A stretch of 64,000 nucleotides of DNA from Taudactylus pleione (lineage: Eukaryota > Chordata > Amphibia > Anura > Myobatrachidae), in contig JAUIMM010000016.1 in NCBI GenBank assembly GCA_031769625.1, forward strand, positions 17,561,001 to 17,625,000, written 5' to 3'. Below are positions 41,800 to 52,477 of this stretch, one piece after another. The first letter of the stretch is position 1. Every line of letters starts with the position of its first letter. The notes beneath the pieces are model-generated. The model was not told where the DNA came from. It did not search any database and was given only the letters and a program-made list of their open reading frames with translations. The position numbers were made by a program, and so were the translations under genes.

Positions 41800-42588
41800 T
41801 TCTGTCACAAGGAGCTTCCTCGCTTGGCTTTAATGGCCTGGTTATTGAGACAGAGCTCTTAAAGGCTAAGCTGTTTTCCCTGTCTGTTATCTGGACCATG
41901 CTCCGGGCTCTGAAGCAAGTTTCCTCGTAAAACTATCACAGGGTCTGGAAGACCTACATCATGTGGTGTGAGCGGCGTGGAGTGCATACAGTCAGGTGCA
42001 TAAATATTGGCGTTGACAGAATTTTCATATTTTGGCCTCTATTCACCACCACAATGGCTTTGAAATGAATCAACTCCAGACCTTTTACCTGCTTAATTGA
42101 TAATGAAATAAGGGAATAGCCCACACATGTCCATAAAAATAGCTTTTGAGTTGATAGTCCCATTACTTTTGGCCCCTTAAAAAGTGGGAGGCACATATAG
42201 AAACCGTTGTAATTCCTACACCGTTCACTTGATTTGGATGTAATTACCCTCAAATTAAATCTGAAAGTCTGCAGTTAAAGCACATCTTGTTTATTCACCA
42301 CCACAATGGTTTTGAAATGGAACAGAGGCCAAAATATGAAAATTCTGTCAATGTCCCAATATTTATGCACCTGACTGTACATCCCAGTTCCGCCTTCCTA
42401 GGCTGTTGGCTTTTCTTCAGGGTGCTTTGGAAGACAGCTTACTTGTTCAATCTTTGAAGGTACAGATTTTGGCTCTGTTCATCTACTTTCAACAGCGTCT
42501 GGCTCTCCTCCCAGAGGTTCGGACATTTTTGCAGGGGGTCTTGCGAGTGCAACCTCCGTTTCAGCCGCCAATAAAAATGCCTTGTTAA
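41800..42588 (+). pseudogene. DIRS tyrosine recombinase relic, truncated
   Basis: SVIWTMLRALKQVSS and, after removing the 389-bp insertion, SQFRLPRLLAFLQGALEDSL, SLKVQILALFIYFQQRLALLPEVRTFLQGVLRVQPPF match the N-terminal half of the intact recombinase. All catalytic residues lie beyond the truncation. Confidence 0.82.
41989..42377. mobile_element. 389-bp MITE derived from the Tc1 family at 53237
   Basis: The ends CAGTCAGGTGCATAAATATTGG and CCAATATTTATGCACCTGACTG are inverted, flanked by TA (41987-41988 and 42378-42379). Terminal sequence matches the 53237-54884 element (TTGACAGAATTTTCATATTTTGGCC, CCTTAAAAAGTGGGAGGCACATATAGAAA), but the transposase is gone. Removing it and one TA restores the recombinase frame of the host DIRS relic. 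Confidence 0.93.
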
Positions 42589-43110
42589 AGGGTAGAATGT
42601 TACCTCTGACGAAGCTGTTTGATACAGAGAAACGCGTTAGTCGGACCTAGCGAACAAAACCCGGATCACCTCGCACAAGAAATCCACTGAACTATTAGGA
42701 TCCTTTTTGAGTGAACTTTCTGTCCTACCATTCTACCCCTTAACAAAGCACAGGAAAATAGGAACCCCCAAGTGGACTGCACAGAGCTGCACAAGAACTA
42801 TGGACACTAAGGGAAACCTCCTGCGAAAGGGCATTGAAAGTCACAACTGGACACGGTAAACAACATTATACCTACCTGCAGGATAGGTCATTGATCATCT
42901 ATTCCAGTGATGTGCATTTTCCGGGATTCATGTACACAACATACTTCATTTGAACTTTTTTTTATTGATTGCCATTTTTATCAAGTGTTTTCATTCATCA
43001 ATTTTCAGGACCTGTTTTTATTCTATTCAGATTTTATATAACTCTGGTGTTCTCCCAAGAACTCATGTTTTATTGCATGTTATGTGAATAAATGTATTAT
43101 TTTTTAATCT
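42589..43110 (+). repeat. 3' end of an unidentified element with hammerhead-like motif
   Basis: It begins exactly where the DIRS relic stops. CTGACGA (42606-42612), a stem CTGT..ACAG and GAAACGCGTT (42630-42639) form a hammerhead-like core. GGGTAGAATG at 42590 pairs with CATTCTACCCC at 42730. The sequence ends AT-rich with GTGAATAAATGTATTATTTTTTAA. It resembles the end of a Penelope-like or related retroelement, but no protein is present. Confidence 0.4.
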
Positions 43111-43503
43111 GCATCTACCTTTGTGCCAGAATTTAAATATGCATATTGTATTTTATTTACATTTATTTGATTCACGTACTGTGCTATTGCGCTGTCTTTC
43201 ATTTGCTCTTGGTGAAAACTTTTTGCGACTTTATGCCATAGAGAGTTCGCACCTGCAAAAACTGCAGCTAATATTGGGCGATAAGTATAAATTCACGCGA
43301 TAAGACGTCTTTCGTAAAAGTGGCAAGTATTTTCTGTAAAGTGCTGAGTAAGATGTGCATTATAGAAACAGCTGTTAAATTATATACAATTGTGGCCTTT
43401 GTAGACTGCTTAAAATTTTAACAAATCTTAAAAAAAAATAAAAAATGTTACGTTCTCCAGGTGCCCCTGTTGTTCCTGATACTATTTTTTGGTTTGTGTT
43501 GTG
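43111..43503. other. No gene seen (PKN2 intron)
   Basis: AT-rich, no feature recognised. Confidence 0.5.
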
Positions 43504-43506
43504 TTA

Positions 43507-43977
43507 AGCCTGGTACACACTATATGATTTCTTGGACGAACTGCCCTATTCCGACGGATCGGAACGACATATCATCAAAATCGTCTATGGTGTACCCACT
43601 ATGGTCGGCTGTTTTGCGCTCCCATTTGGTCGTCAGCCGCATTGTCAGGTCCCTACATGCAGCTACGTACATCGGTTCATCTTGTGAATCGGCCGCCCGA
43701 TATGTCAGCGGGGGAGGGTAATTCGTTTTATAGCTGGGTACACATCGTATAGTACACAGGTTCTCAAACTCTGTCCTCAGGAACCCCAACAGTGCACGTT
43801 TCCAAGGTCTCCTCAAAGAATCGCGAGTTAAATAATTGGCTCCACCTGTGGATCTTTTAAAATGTGTCAGTGAGTAATGACTACACCTATGCACCTGCTA
43901 GGTGACCTGGAAAACGTGACCTGTGTGGGGTACTGAGGACCGAGTTTGAGAACCACTGGTATAATGTGTACCCAGCT
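43507..43977. mobile_element. MITE(s) with TTA duplication, containing a hAT-type insertion
   Basis: The stretch runs from AGCCTGGTACACACTATATG to TGTGTACCCAGCT, with TTA at 43504-43506 and 43978-43980. A second start (AGCTGGGTACACATCGTATAG) at 43732 suggests two family members joined. The hAT-type element at 43755-43958 has inserted into the last one. Confidence 0.62.
43755..43958. mobile_element. hAT-type MITE, 204 bp
   Basis: The ends CACAGGTTCTCAAACTC and GAGTTTGAGAACCACTG are inverted repeats. Flanks GTATAGTA and GTATAATG match at 6 of 8 positions, fitting an 8-bp hAT duplication. Same length and sequence family as 59460-59663. Confidence 0.82.
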
Positions 43978-43980
43978 TTA

Positions 43981-44408
43981 GTGTTAGCTTCGGTATCTTT
44001 AGAACATGCTCCTCTACTTCTCATTGTTGTCAGTCTACCCTTTGATTGACCTTTAGCTTACCTTTTTAAACCAGCCTTTTTTACTGTACCAGATCCCTTT
44101 GCAGCCGGCTTCTTCTGTAACTTTTGCATTAATTGCCTGCAGCGTTTTCTGCTTTTTTCTGTTGTATGGTTTAAGCTTGCCCTAACAGTCTGCTGCTCTA
44201 TATCCCACAAATCCAACTTGTCATTGAACGTATTTACTTTTTACTTACTGGCTTTCTTTCACATCCTTCTCTCTATTCATCCACTCATTTTAGTTTATTA
44301 ATTAGTTTGCACTCTATGGGGGTATACAGCAACTAAAAAAAAATCTGCAAGGTTAAATCTGTGAAGACCATTTTTATGATCTGCAATACATTTATTTGGC
44401 ATTTCCAG
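43981..44408 (+). other. PKN2 intron end, nothing else recognised
   Basis: T-rich intron leading to the acceptor TTTCCAG at 44402-44408. Confidence 0.5.
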
Positions 44409-44563
44409 ATTGTCCCAAGACACCAGACACTCCGAAAAGTGACTCCGGCTCATCTACGAATAATGGAAGGCTGATGGCTTTGCAGAAGCAGTTAGACATT
44501 GAGCTGAAAGTGAAACAGGGAGCAGAGAACATGATTCAAACCTATTCTAATGGGCCTTCGAAA
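44409..44563 (+). CDS. PKN2: PKN2 coding exon B: linker and start of HR1b
   Basis: It encodes (D)[19 protein letters not shown], a Ser/Thr-Pro linker, then [20 protein letters not shown] and [11 protein letters not shown], the first helix of the second HR1 repeat. The acceptor is TTTCCAG|AT and the donor AAA|GTAAGT. The opening two bases complete the Asp codon begun by the previous exon. The closing phase is 0. Reading past the donor meets a stop at about 44640, as expected for intron. Confidence 0.94.
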
Positions 44564-45006
44564 GTAAGTAGAGGTTCAAGGAATGTGGCTTTCCTTGGCC
44601 TCCGGACAGTACAATCTTTTTATAATCCAGAAGGGGGGTGATTATTGTGCAGTATGGAAGGAATCTGAGCTTATCATTGTCAGAATTGTTTCTTATTCCC
44701 ATTTGTCTGATCTATCCAAATGTGTTAGGTATTTGCCACCTTGAGACGGTTTGAATATTTTTACTTGTATACACTCTCCTACAACTTTTGATAAAGTCAG
44801 GTGGAAGAATTTGGGAATTTAATATAAAAGTATTCATTACCTTTTGGCATTTTTACATTTAATGTAATTTACACCATAGAATCTGAGATTATATTTTGGA
44901 AATTTTTAATACTGATGAAATTCAAAATACAAATGACTAGGTATTACATGCATAATCACCATCTTTGTTTAGTACACTGGTAGAAGCACCTTGAGCTGTA
45001 ATTACG
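44564..45006. other. No gene seen (PKN2 intron)
   Basis: AT-rich, no feature recognised. Confidence 0.5.
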
Positions 45007-45410
45007 GCTAAGGGCTGAATTCAATTAGCCACAATTACCCATTTACACATGTAAATGTGACTTTTTACAGGCAAAACAATTTTAAGATATTCTATTAGCG
45101 CACAAGTTGACATGCGTTTATTCTCCATAAGATTTAACGCAACTTTTGTTTCTAATATTTGCATTTTTTATTTGGGGGGGGGGGGGGGGGGTCGGGGGTT
45201 TCAGGCTGCTTTTCCCATTTTCACCCACACTTAACACGGGTATTACCAGCAAGAATTACCGTGCAAATGCAGGAATACGCTTTTTCTATTTGAATTGTGT
45301 GGTAGGCGGGAGAGAGCATACACTCAATAAGTGAAATTACTGGGACATATGCACGTTAGTTTACCACATAGTAACATTTTTTATCACTGCTAATTGAATG
45401 AGCCCCTAAG
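45007..45410. mobile_element. Hairpin MITE, 'GAATTCAATTAGCC' ends
   Basis: It begins GGCTGAATTCAATTAGCCACAATTAC and ends TGCTAATTGAATGAGCCCC; the arms are imperfectly inverted. A G-run of about 18 lies inside at 45174-45191. Confidence 0.55.
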
Positions 45411-45712
45411 GGTGGAATTCAATTAGTCGCCGTAATTTACCGCAGGCTAATTGATCCCCCGGAACTATTCAATTAGCCTTGCAGGTGCCTGAGCAGGCTC
45501 TAAAAGAAGTCCCCTATAAATAGCCTGTTTTCGGGTGCTGTGATAAGTTTATGGACCTATGTGTTAATGTCCGTTAATTTTTAATGGGCGTTAAAAAGGG
45601 TCTCTGGTAAAAAAGGGTCTGGAATTGAATAGCCCCAGGCATTAAAGTCCAAGGCTACTACCCTTTTTCACCCCTGTTAAATGAATGGGGCTAGTTGAAT
45701 TCAGCTCTAAGT
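45411..45712. mobile_element. Second hairpin MITE of the same type
   Basis: It runs from GGTGGAATTCAATTAGTCGCCG to GGGGCTAGTTGAATTCAGCTC. It abuts the previous copy, so the two may be a tandem insertion or one compound element. Confidence 0.5.
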
Positions 45713-46998
45713 CCTCTACCAACGTTGAACTGATAATTCTGTATCCTTTCATTAAGAAGTTGCTTGAGCTCCATCAGGTTGGTACAGGAAACCCATAGGA
45801 AAGAGCAGTTTGTCTAGCACTGGGGGTGCAGGGAGAAGCAGGGCGCCAGAGAGAAGAGCGCCCTGCTTGTCATGGGACAGCTGCCAGGGAGTAAGAGACA
45901 AGCTTCAGTGGAGAAACGAGCTGCAGCGCTTAGGGATAGATACAGTATTACTCAACCACAGGAAAGTCCCTGGGACCCTCAATTATGAATGTAGCAGCAC
46001 ACATTAATAAATGATGTCCAGCGATGTATACCATCTAATATATAGTAATATATCACTTTCCCCCACTCCGGTAGCATTAGGAACAGCACTAATCGATTGA
46101 AAGTAAAGGTAATGTAAAGTGAGTTATGATACATTGCATACAGGTGCCCAGCACCCTCATCAGGGGCCTACCACTGTAGCTTTTGCTGCATATAATTGTC
46201 CTGCTGGACTATAAATCTTCTCCCAAGTTCTAGGTCTCTTGTAGGCTGCAGGAGCTTTTCCTCCAAAGTGTGTCCACATTAGCGTTATTCAATTTGCATT
46301 CTGGCAAAACCTAGATAGAGATGTCATGCGGGTTTCATGTTGGCATGAGCTGTCTGCCCAGCTAAGCAGGTTTCTTCCTGCAGGGATGATAGGTCTTCCA
46401 AATCTTCTATTGATGCTGATTCTCCTGATTTGTGGTGTTTTTTTTTTCCCCAACACTCTATTCTTAGATTTACTTGAATCTTCACTAGTTGTCTCTGTTT
46501 TGTAAATGCATTATCCAACTCTGGGACCTTTCTGACAGGTGTATTTTTATGTAAATTGAATCAATTGTACACAGGTGGACTCCCGATTATTTGACCTGAA
46601 TGAAATGCATTTGAAAAAGGGCTGTTTAGGTTTCTCTCGGAAAAAGGAGTAAACACTTTTGTTATCTATTTAAAGCATTTTCTGTTTATCAGCACTAAGA
46701 CTTCTTGAATGAATCTATTTTGATTCCATGATGTAAGTAAATGAGAAATGCTGAAAGGTTGAATACTTTTTATAGCTACTATGAAAAATAACACTTGAAA
46801 AATTAAAGATCTTATTTTGGCATCTTTTATCAAACTTCGCTTTTTTTTTTCTTGTTTGGTAAAAGCACATCTCATGTAAAGATTATTGAAAACACGCCTT
46901 CGGAGGAATTGGCAAGCTTAAACATTTCCACTATATAGCATTGTAATGTTACATTGAAGACACACACATAGTATAGACTCCCTTTAATTGAGGTCTTA
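45713..46998. other. No gene seen (PKN2 intron)
   Basis: A purine-rich patch at 45800-45960 (GAGAGAAGAGCGCCCTGCTT) and AT-rich remainder. No conserved exon. Confidence 0.45.
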
Positions 46999-47270
46999 AG
47001 CTGGGTACACACCATGCAATGTATCGTCCCGACCCAGATCGGAATGATATGTCGTGCACATTGTATAGTGTGTGTATGCCCAATCCGTCGTTCATTGAAT
47101 TGTCCCATTGGATGTGCTGCATGTCCAATGGGACGATTCAATTAACTACACGGTGTAGTTACATGCAGCATGTAATGATTGCGCTATCGTACGGCAGATC
47201 GTGCAGCGTGTATGGCGCAAAATGTCTTGGGCATCGCTAGGTCGCAATGTCGTAAGGTGTGTACCCAGCT
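46999..47270. mobile_element. MITE with exact TTA duplication
   Basis: It runs from AGCTGGGTACACACCATGCAATG to GTGTGTACCCAGCT, 272 bp, flanked by TTA at 46996-46998 and 47271-47273. This is the clearest example of the family's borders. Confidence 0.8.
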
Positions 47271-47328
47271 TTAAATTTGCTTTGTGTTCTATGTAAGCTC
47301 TTTGTGTTTTATCTGTATGTTGGTCTAA

Positions 47329-47740
47329 AGGTGGGTACACACCTGACAGACATATCTGTAGATGGTCGTTCATACACACTGGCTGGCCGTACACACTTGC
47401 CTGTAGACAGATATGCCGTCTGCACACACTGGCCGATCAATTGATTGGCCAATATATCTTGTGTACGTCGGCCAGTGTGTAACAGCGATATGTCTGTGAA
47501 CAACATCATTAAGACATATCGCGTCGGCTGTGCTGCACAGCCGATGCCCAATATATCTGCAGATATATTAGTGCATCGTGCTGTGTGTACGGGCTGTCAG
47601 CCGACCGCCCATACACTTTCAGCAGAGGCCTGCGGGCAGGGGGGTGTGACACGACCCGTGGCCAGTTGATGGTTTTTCAGTGTGTATGAACAACCATCTT
47701 CTGCAGATATATCTGCAGATCACTCGGTGTGTGCCCAGCT
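47329..47740. mobile_element. MITE of the GGTGGGTACACAC family
   Basis: It runs from AGGTGGGTACACACCTGACAG to GGTGTGTGCCCAGCT, 412 bp. Flanks are TAA and TTC, so the duplication is imperfect. The interior has CGATCAATTGATTGGCC and GCAGATATATCTGCAGAT shared with the 9133, 31772 and 32505 copies. Confidence 0.72.
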
Positions 47741-48150
47741 TTCCTATCCATTGTATGCTTCATTGTTTCTGTCTTTTACCTGACACACATTAACCATTTT
47801 TTCCCAATATCCCTCTCCTGCTCAGCAGGTTACTAGATCTACTTGTTTATCCAGTCTACAAAGGGGTCTTATCACATTCATAGTAGGCCGAAAAGTCATT
47901 TTGTTTCTGAAGTCTTTTTGATAAGTTCTCCGTTGAAATGTTGTTTCCCATGCTATGGCGAGAGTGCATACATTTGTAAGAAGCCACATTACCTGCTACT
48001 GCAGGTCCTGATCTCCCCATCCTTTCCTGTAATTCATTCCACTGTGTATAGGAGTTGTGTGCTCCTTTCTGCAACCCTCTCAGCCGCATGGCCTGCCATA
48101 TTGTATATCATCACAAATAACCAGATCTTGCACTTGACTATTATTACTTA
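47741..48150. other. No gene seen (PKN2 intron)
   Basis: T-rich intron sequence without recognised feature. Confidence 0.5.
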
Positions 48151-48550
48151 TGCTGGCCATACACGCTATAATCATCGGGGCGATCCGCCTGATATCGGCG
48201 GATCGCCCCGATAATTGTAGCGTGTGCACGGGCGACCGAGGGTTAAATATTGCTCGGTCGGGCATGCAGGATTGTCCAGCATGCCCGTCCGATGCGATAT
48301 TTACACGGTAACTGTCGGCCGCATCGGGCAGTGTATGCCCAGCGCGGCCGACAGGCAGACATTTCCTGTGTTCCTTCCTACGGAAGGAACAGGGAAATGT
48401 CTCCTCCCCCGGGGGCGGAGCGCGGATGTCGGGCTATACACTGTGAGATTTCTCTCACAGTGTATGCCGGCGACATCTGTGGCTGGCAGCCGGCCAGATA
48501 AAATGTCTGTCGGTCTGACAGACATTTTATCTGGCTGTGTATGCCCAGCA
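48151..48550. mobile_element. Hairpin-chain MITE, 'TGCTGGCCATACACGCT' ends
   Basis: The ends TTATGCTGGCCATACAC and GTGTATGCCCAGCATAA are inverted. Inside are separate perfect stems: ATCGGGGCGATCCGCC/GGCGGATCGCCCCGAT (48174-48213), CGGGCATGC/GCATGCCCG (48259-48288), ATACACTGTGAGA/TCTCACAGTGTAT (48434-48466) and CAGATAAAATGTCTGTC/GACAGACATTTTATCTG (48494-48534). GC-rich and non-coding. Confidence 0.72.
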
Positions 48551-48890
48551 TAAGCCATGTCATTGTATTGGACCGTTTATGCTGCACAGTAAAAAAAAAA
48601 AAAAAAGATCGCTTTGGAGAGGTTGAAGCTCTTTATCCAGGGGGAGGAATCTATTGTTTTCTGTGATTCTTGTGAGACCGCACAGACGACTTAATAGCTT
48701 TGGGGACTAGAGACCTCTCCTAAAATGCTGACTGGCAAATCTCAAGCATGTGATCTTCTTTTGGTTTTCATCACTATGTAATCACTGAAAGGGGGATCAC
48801 TTTGTTTTAAAAATAAGATGCTGTATGCTTTCATGATTTTAAATTATATTAGACATTGGCTCTTGAATGTTTCACCTCTATATAATAGAG

Positions 48891-49256
48891 AAGGGATGGA
48901 GTACCTCAGGCCCGGGGGCCGTGTAAGGCCCCCAAATCATTTTGTCTGACCCTCGTAGTTTTTTCTGCTAGCCTCATCTGACTAGCAGGGTGCTTAGAAT
49001 GGCACCCTGCAGCCAGAATCTATGCAGCAGTGCTACCTGGAGCATCCTTAGGACACTTCAGACTGTCACACCGCTGCCCTTACAGTACCCCGTAGCATCC
49101 TCTGGATACTCCGGGCATTGCTGTAATCACCGGTGATTGTGGCCCCACCCCTGTGTGACATCACACGGAGGGGGTGTGGCTTGCACCAGGCCCGCAGATA
49201 ATATTCTATATATATCGAAATGGCCCTCTGCAGAAAAAAAAGGTTCCCCACCCTTG
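48891..49256. mobile_element. hAT-type MITE, 366 bp
   Basis: It is flanked by a perfect 8-bp duplication TAATAGAG (48883-48890 and 49257-49264). The ends AAGGGATGGAGTACCT and AGGTTCCCCACCCTTG are imperfect inverted repeats of the hAT CAGGGGTGGGGAACCT type. The interior is GC-rich with no transposase. Confidence 0.85.
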
Positions 49257-49688
49257 TAATAGAGCAAAATAATGTGTTTGCTGGTAAAAAAAAACATGTA
49301 GAAGACCTATCAAGTGAAAGAATGAACCAATAGATCTTCTCAGTTAAATAATGTTTCTATCACTGAATGGATGCAAATTCTGCAATAGGTGTCCAATGGC
49401 CTTTCCCAATACTGGAGGGGGAAAAGTGCGCATTGTACAAAATGTAATACTGTTAAAGAAAGTAATTCTCTGTAATGTGCTACCACAGTGTTCAGTTGTA
49501 TGATATAACATGGCAGCTGATCATTGCTAAATTACCTGCACACCACAATGTTTTGCGGTTTAGATATAGCTTTACCATTTATTTTAGGATCCAAAATATT
49601 TATGTATTGATTTTTCGAACACAAATCAGGCAAATTTGTAAAATCCTTTCTCCTGCTCTTGAGTTTCAAAATGACTTTGTCTTCACAG

Positions 49689-49809
49689 GACAGGAAGCTG
49701 CTTGGCACTGCCCAACAAATGCTTCAGGACAGCAAAACAAAAATAGAAGTTATACGTATGCAGATTCTCCAAGCAATGCAGCAGACCAATGAAATGTCCT
49801 TTGATAATG
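49689..49809 (+). CDS. PKN2: PKN2 coding exon C: end of HR1b
   Basis: It encodes [37 protein letters not shown] and FDN, the second helix of HR1b and the linker to HR1c. The acceptor is CTTCACAG|GAC at 49681-49688 and the donor AATG|GTAAAT at 49810. The exon starts in phase 0 and ends with one base (G) of the Ala codon completed by the next exon. An early stop follows in intron (TAG at 49815). Confidence 0.94.
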
Positions 49810-50440
49810 GTAAATAGTCATTGCGCAGTTAGAATCCATGGCAGCTAGATTTCACCCTCCATAGGCCTGTGACCTGCTTTCTTGAGCTCTATTTAGTAAT
49901 TAATTTCCTCAGTTATGTCTATTCTAATCTCCTCCAGGGGGAATACATAATCCTCTGTGTAATTGCTTTGCAATTAAATTAGCGCAGGTACCTAGTGGCT
50001 AGTTTTTACAATTGGATTGGTGACCTCTTACAAGTATGCTATATATGCATAAACAATGCAGTCCTAGTATGTGTTAATGTGTAAAGATACACTACTTATA
50101 ATAACACTTTATACAGCTGATTTGTATTTTCTGCTGTAACGTGCCACAAATGTAGGTTAGATGTGCACATCATGTACTGTTGTGTGATCAGGAAAAAGAT
50201 CATTTAAATATATAATACAAATTAACGGGCTGTGTCTACTGTTGCGTATTTTGTACTGTCACAGTCTAAGAAAATATTATGTCATTTAGTGATGATGGTG
50301 ACGGTAATTAGAAGATAAGTCAGGTAGAATGTTCTGTTTATTCACTGGTCATAAATATAACCGCCTACTCCTGTAATGTCCTATTTTGAATCTGGTTTAT
50401 TTAAAAAGTGGTCATAACTTCTCATTTTAATTTCTTTCAG
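49810..50440 (+). other. PKN2 intron, nothing recognised
   Basis: The shortest intron of the set (631 bp), AT-rich, ending TTTCTTTCAG. Confidence 0.7.
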
Positions 50441-50586
50441 CAAAACCTGTGATTAGTCCACTTGAGCTCCGAATGGAAGAATTGCGGCACCATTTTAGGA
50501 TAGAATTTGCAGTGGCTGAAGGAGCAAAGAATGTAATGAAGCTGCTAGGTTCTGGGAAAGTTACAGACAGGAAAGCCCTTACCGAA
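50441..50586 (+). CDS. PKN2: PKN2 coding exon D: start of HR1c
   Basis: It encodes (A)[36 protein letters not shown] and [12 protein letters not shown], the first helix of the third HR1 repeat with its conserved AVAEGAKN motif. The acceptor is TTTCTTTCAG|CA and the donor GAA|GTAAGT; it closes in phase 0. Confidence 0.95.
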
Positions 50587-52150
50587 GTAAGTGTGTCTTC
50601 ATAATTACAACCACAGGGCAGCTTCGTCATGGTGGTGGTCACTTTAGAGGGGAATTTTATCATAAGAAAATACAAATATTTAGTACATATTTAAAGAGTA
50701 GCTGCCAGCATGATGCAAAAAGACGTATAGTGCTAACTTCTATCTGCGTGTAATGTACAAAGTCTCCTGAGCCACCTTGCCAAATCCATGAAAGTCCTTG
50801 TTTGCTGGTGTGTACCGCTCTCCTGGCTTTCCTATGAATGCCAGGTGCTTAATGATTCAGTAGAACTAGATAGAACCCTAATAGAGCACAATTAGGAAAT
50901 CATGCTGCAAATGGAAACCTGTTAGCTAGTAGGGAGTGAACACAGCATAGTCCCTATTGACTGAAAGCTTCCTGTCCGTAGTATTACTCCCAGCTTCATC
51001 TCTTTGCAGTAGATTATTATTTGGCAGCTGATACATGGGGTTTAATAGCACATCCATGTTTGTTTGTTTTTTTCTTTTTTGTTACTTAGGGAAGGCAGAG
51101 CTTATGGGTGTATGATGGTTCCCCATTTAGTTGCATACAGCATTTCACAATTGGAATTGCAATCTATTTTGAAGTAAAGTGTCTCCCATTAAATTGCATT
51201 ACTGTGCTATTATAGATATAGCAGAGACTGCCGTGTTCCTGTCTCAGGTTAGATGAGATGGGTTTGGCATTATTCTAAGGTGGAGTAGTGTTTGATTATA
51301 AAGTTTATTTTAGGTAAGGCTCCCCCCACCTCCTGCTTACAGCCAAATGATAAAGAACCTTTTTTTTTTTTTTTTTTTTTGCTAGTATGCTGTAATTAGT
51401 TGCTGAAGGAAGATCAGTCAGCACGTAGCTTAAAGTTGTTTTAGGAATGGAATTGGAAATAATTTAATTTATGTTCTTATTATTCACAGAGTAGATATAA
51501 AGGTTAGGTACATGTTTGGCCTGATTTTTAGATCTGAATGTAATTTAAAATGGTGACTCTTAGACCTGTCCCCAGTTACCATGGCTAGGACCTGATGTCC
51601 TCTCCTATCTGGACCCCAGATGTATATTAATTGACTCATTCTAAAAGATTTTCTAGGTGTGCTATTTATGTAATAAGTGAGGAAGTCTTGAAAACATGTA
51701 CTGTTGATGTGGTACTGGTTTAATATACAAACTAATGCATATAAAAGTATGGCCACACGTGTACAGATACTAAAATATTAGCATATTGGCCTGATACTGC
51801 TACACAAGTATTGTCGCACATCATGTGCAATACCAGAGATTGAAATTAGATACCTTCTAAATCCAGTAGGCAGATGACCGTTATCGGCATGTCTGTTTGG
51901 TTATCTGTAGACCATGCTGAACCCTACGTGCTAACCTTTACTGATAGGCCTAAGCACAAATCAAGTGATCCAGGTTTTCAGATAGAGCAACAGAATTAGC
52001 CCATGTAGCAAACCTTAGAGGGATATCCTTTATTAAAGGCCCCTATGGTGGCCACAGTTGAAATGTGCCTATTGCCTGCCTTACAGACATATAAGGCACA
52101 CTTATTTTATGTGTATAAAATGTATGTTAAAATAATATCAGAGTTAGCAT
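50587..52150. other. No gene seen (PKN2 intron)
   Basis: AT-rich intron with a T-run at about 51360-51380. No conserved exon or inverted repeat recognised. Confidence 0.5.
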
Positions 52151-52151
52151 A

Positions 52152-52477
52152 CAATGGGGGGGAATTCAATTCAGTGTCCTGTTGATAGCACTGGGAGGGA
52201 GCTCCCTAGTCACTCCTGAGGGTGCGAGGAGAAATCTGACTAAAGTGCCGACTGCAAGGCTGCTTTTTGGCTTAGTGCAGCGCTAATAGCCTCGTGGCCA
52301 GCACTTTAGTCAGAGAACACCGGTTATCGCGGCTAAACACCCAGGTTAAATCACTAGAACCTGCATTCTCGGACTTAACTTCTAACTGTCGGACTTAACA
52401 GCGCGCTGAATTGAATAGCTCCAGGAGATCCCTCCCGATGCTATCAACAGTGCATTGAATTGTATACCCCCCCTAAT
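52152..52477. mobile_element. Hairpin MITE, 'GGGGGGAATTCAATTCAGTG' ends
   Basis: GGGGGGGAATTCAATTCAGTG and GTTGATAGCACTGGGAGGG at the left are answered by CCCTCCCGATGCTATCAAC and GTGCATTGAATTGTATACCCCCCC at the right. Related in its ends to 3693-4332. Confidence 0.65.

Larger units (their letters stand above)
38489..42588 (+). mobile_element. Decayed, 3'-truncated DIRS-type retrotransposon
   Basis: It follows the intact element at 19085-25028 domain for domain (gag, RT, RNase H, MT-like, recombinase) but with many frameshifts and stops. It ends about a third of the way into the recombinase, near GTTTCAGCCGCCA at 42570. The catalytic Arg/His/Tyr part, the internal complementary region and the right ITR are absent. 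It carries a 389-bp Tc1-derived insertion at 41989-42377. It belongs to a different DIRS lineage from the intact copy, since the proteins match only partly. Confidence 0.88.
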
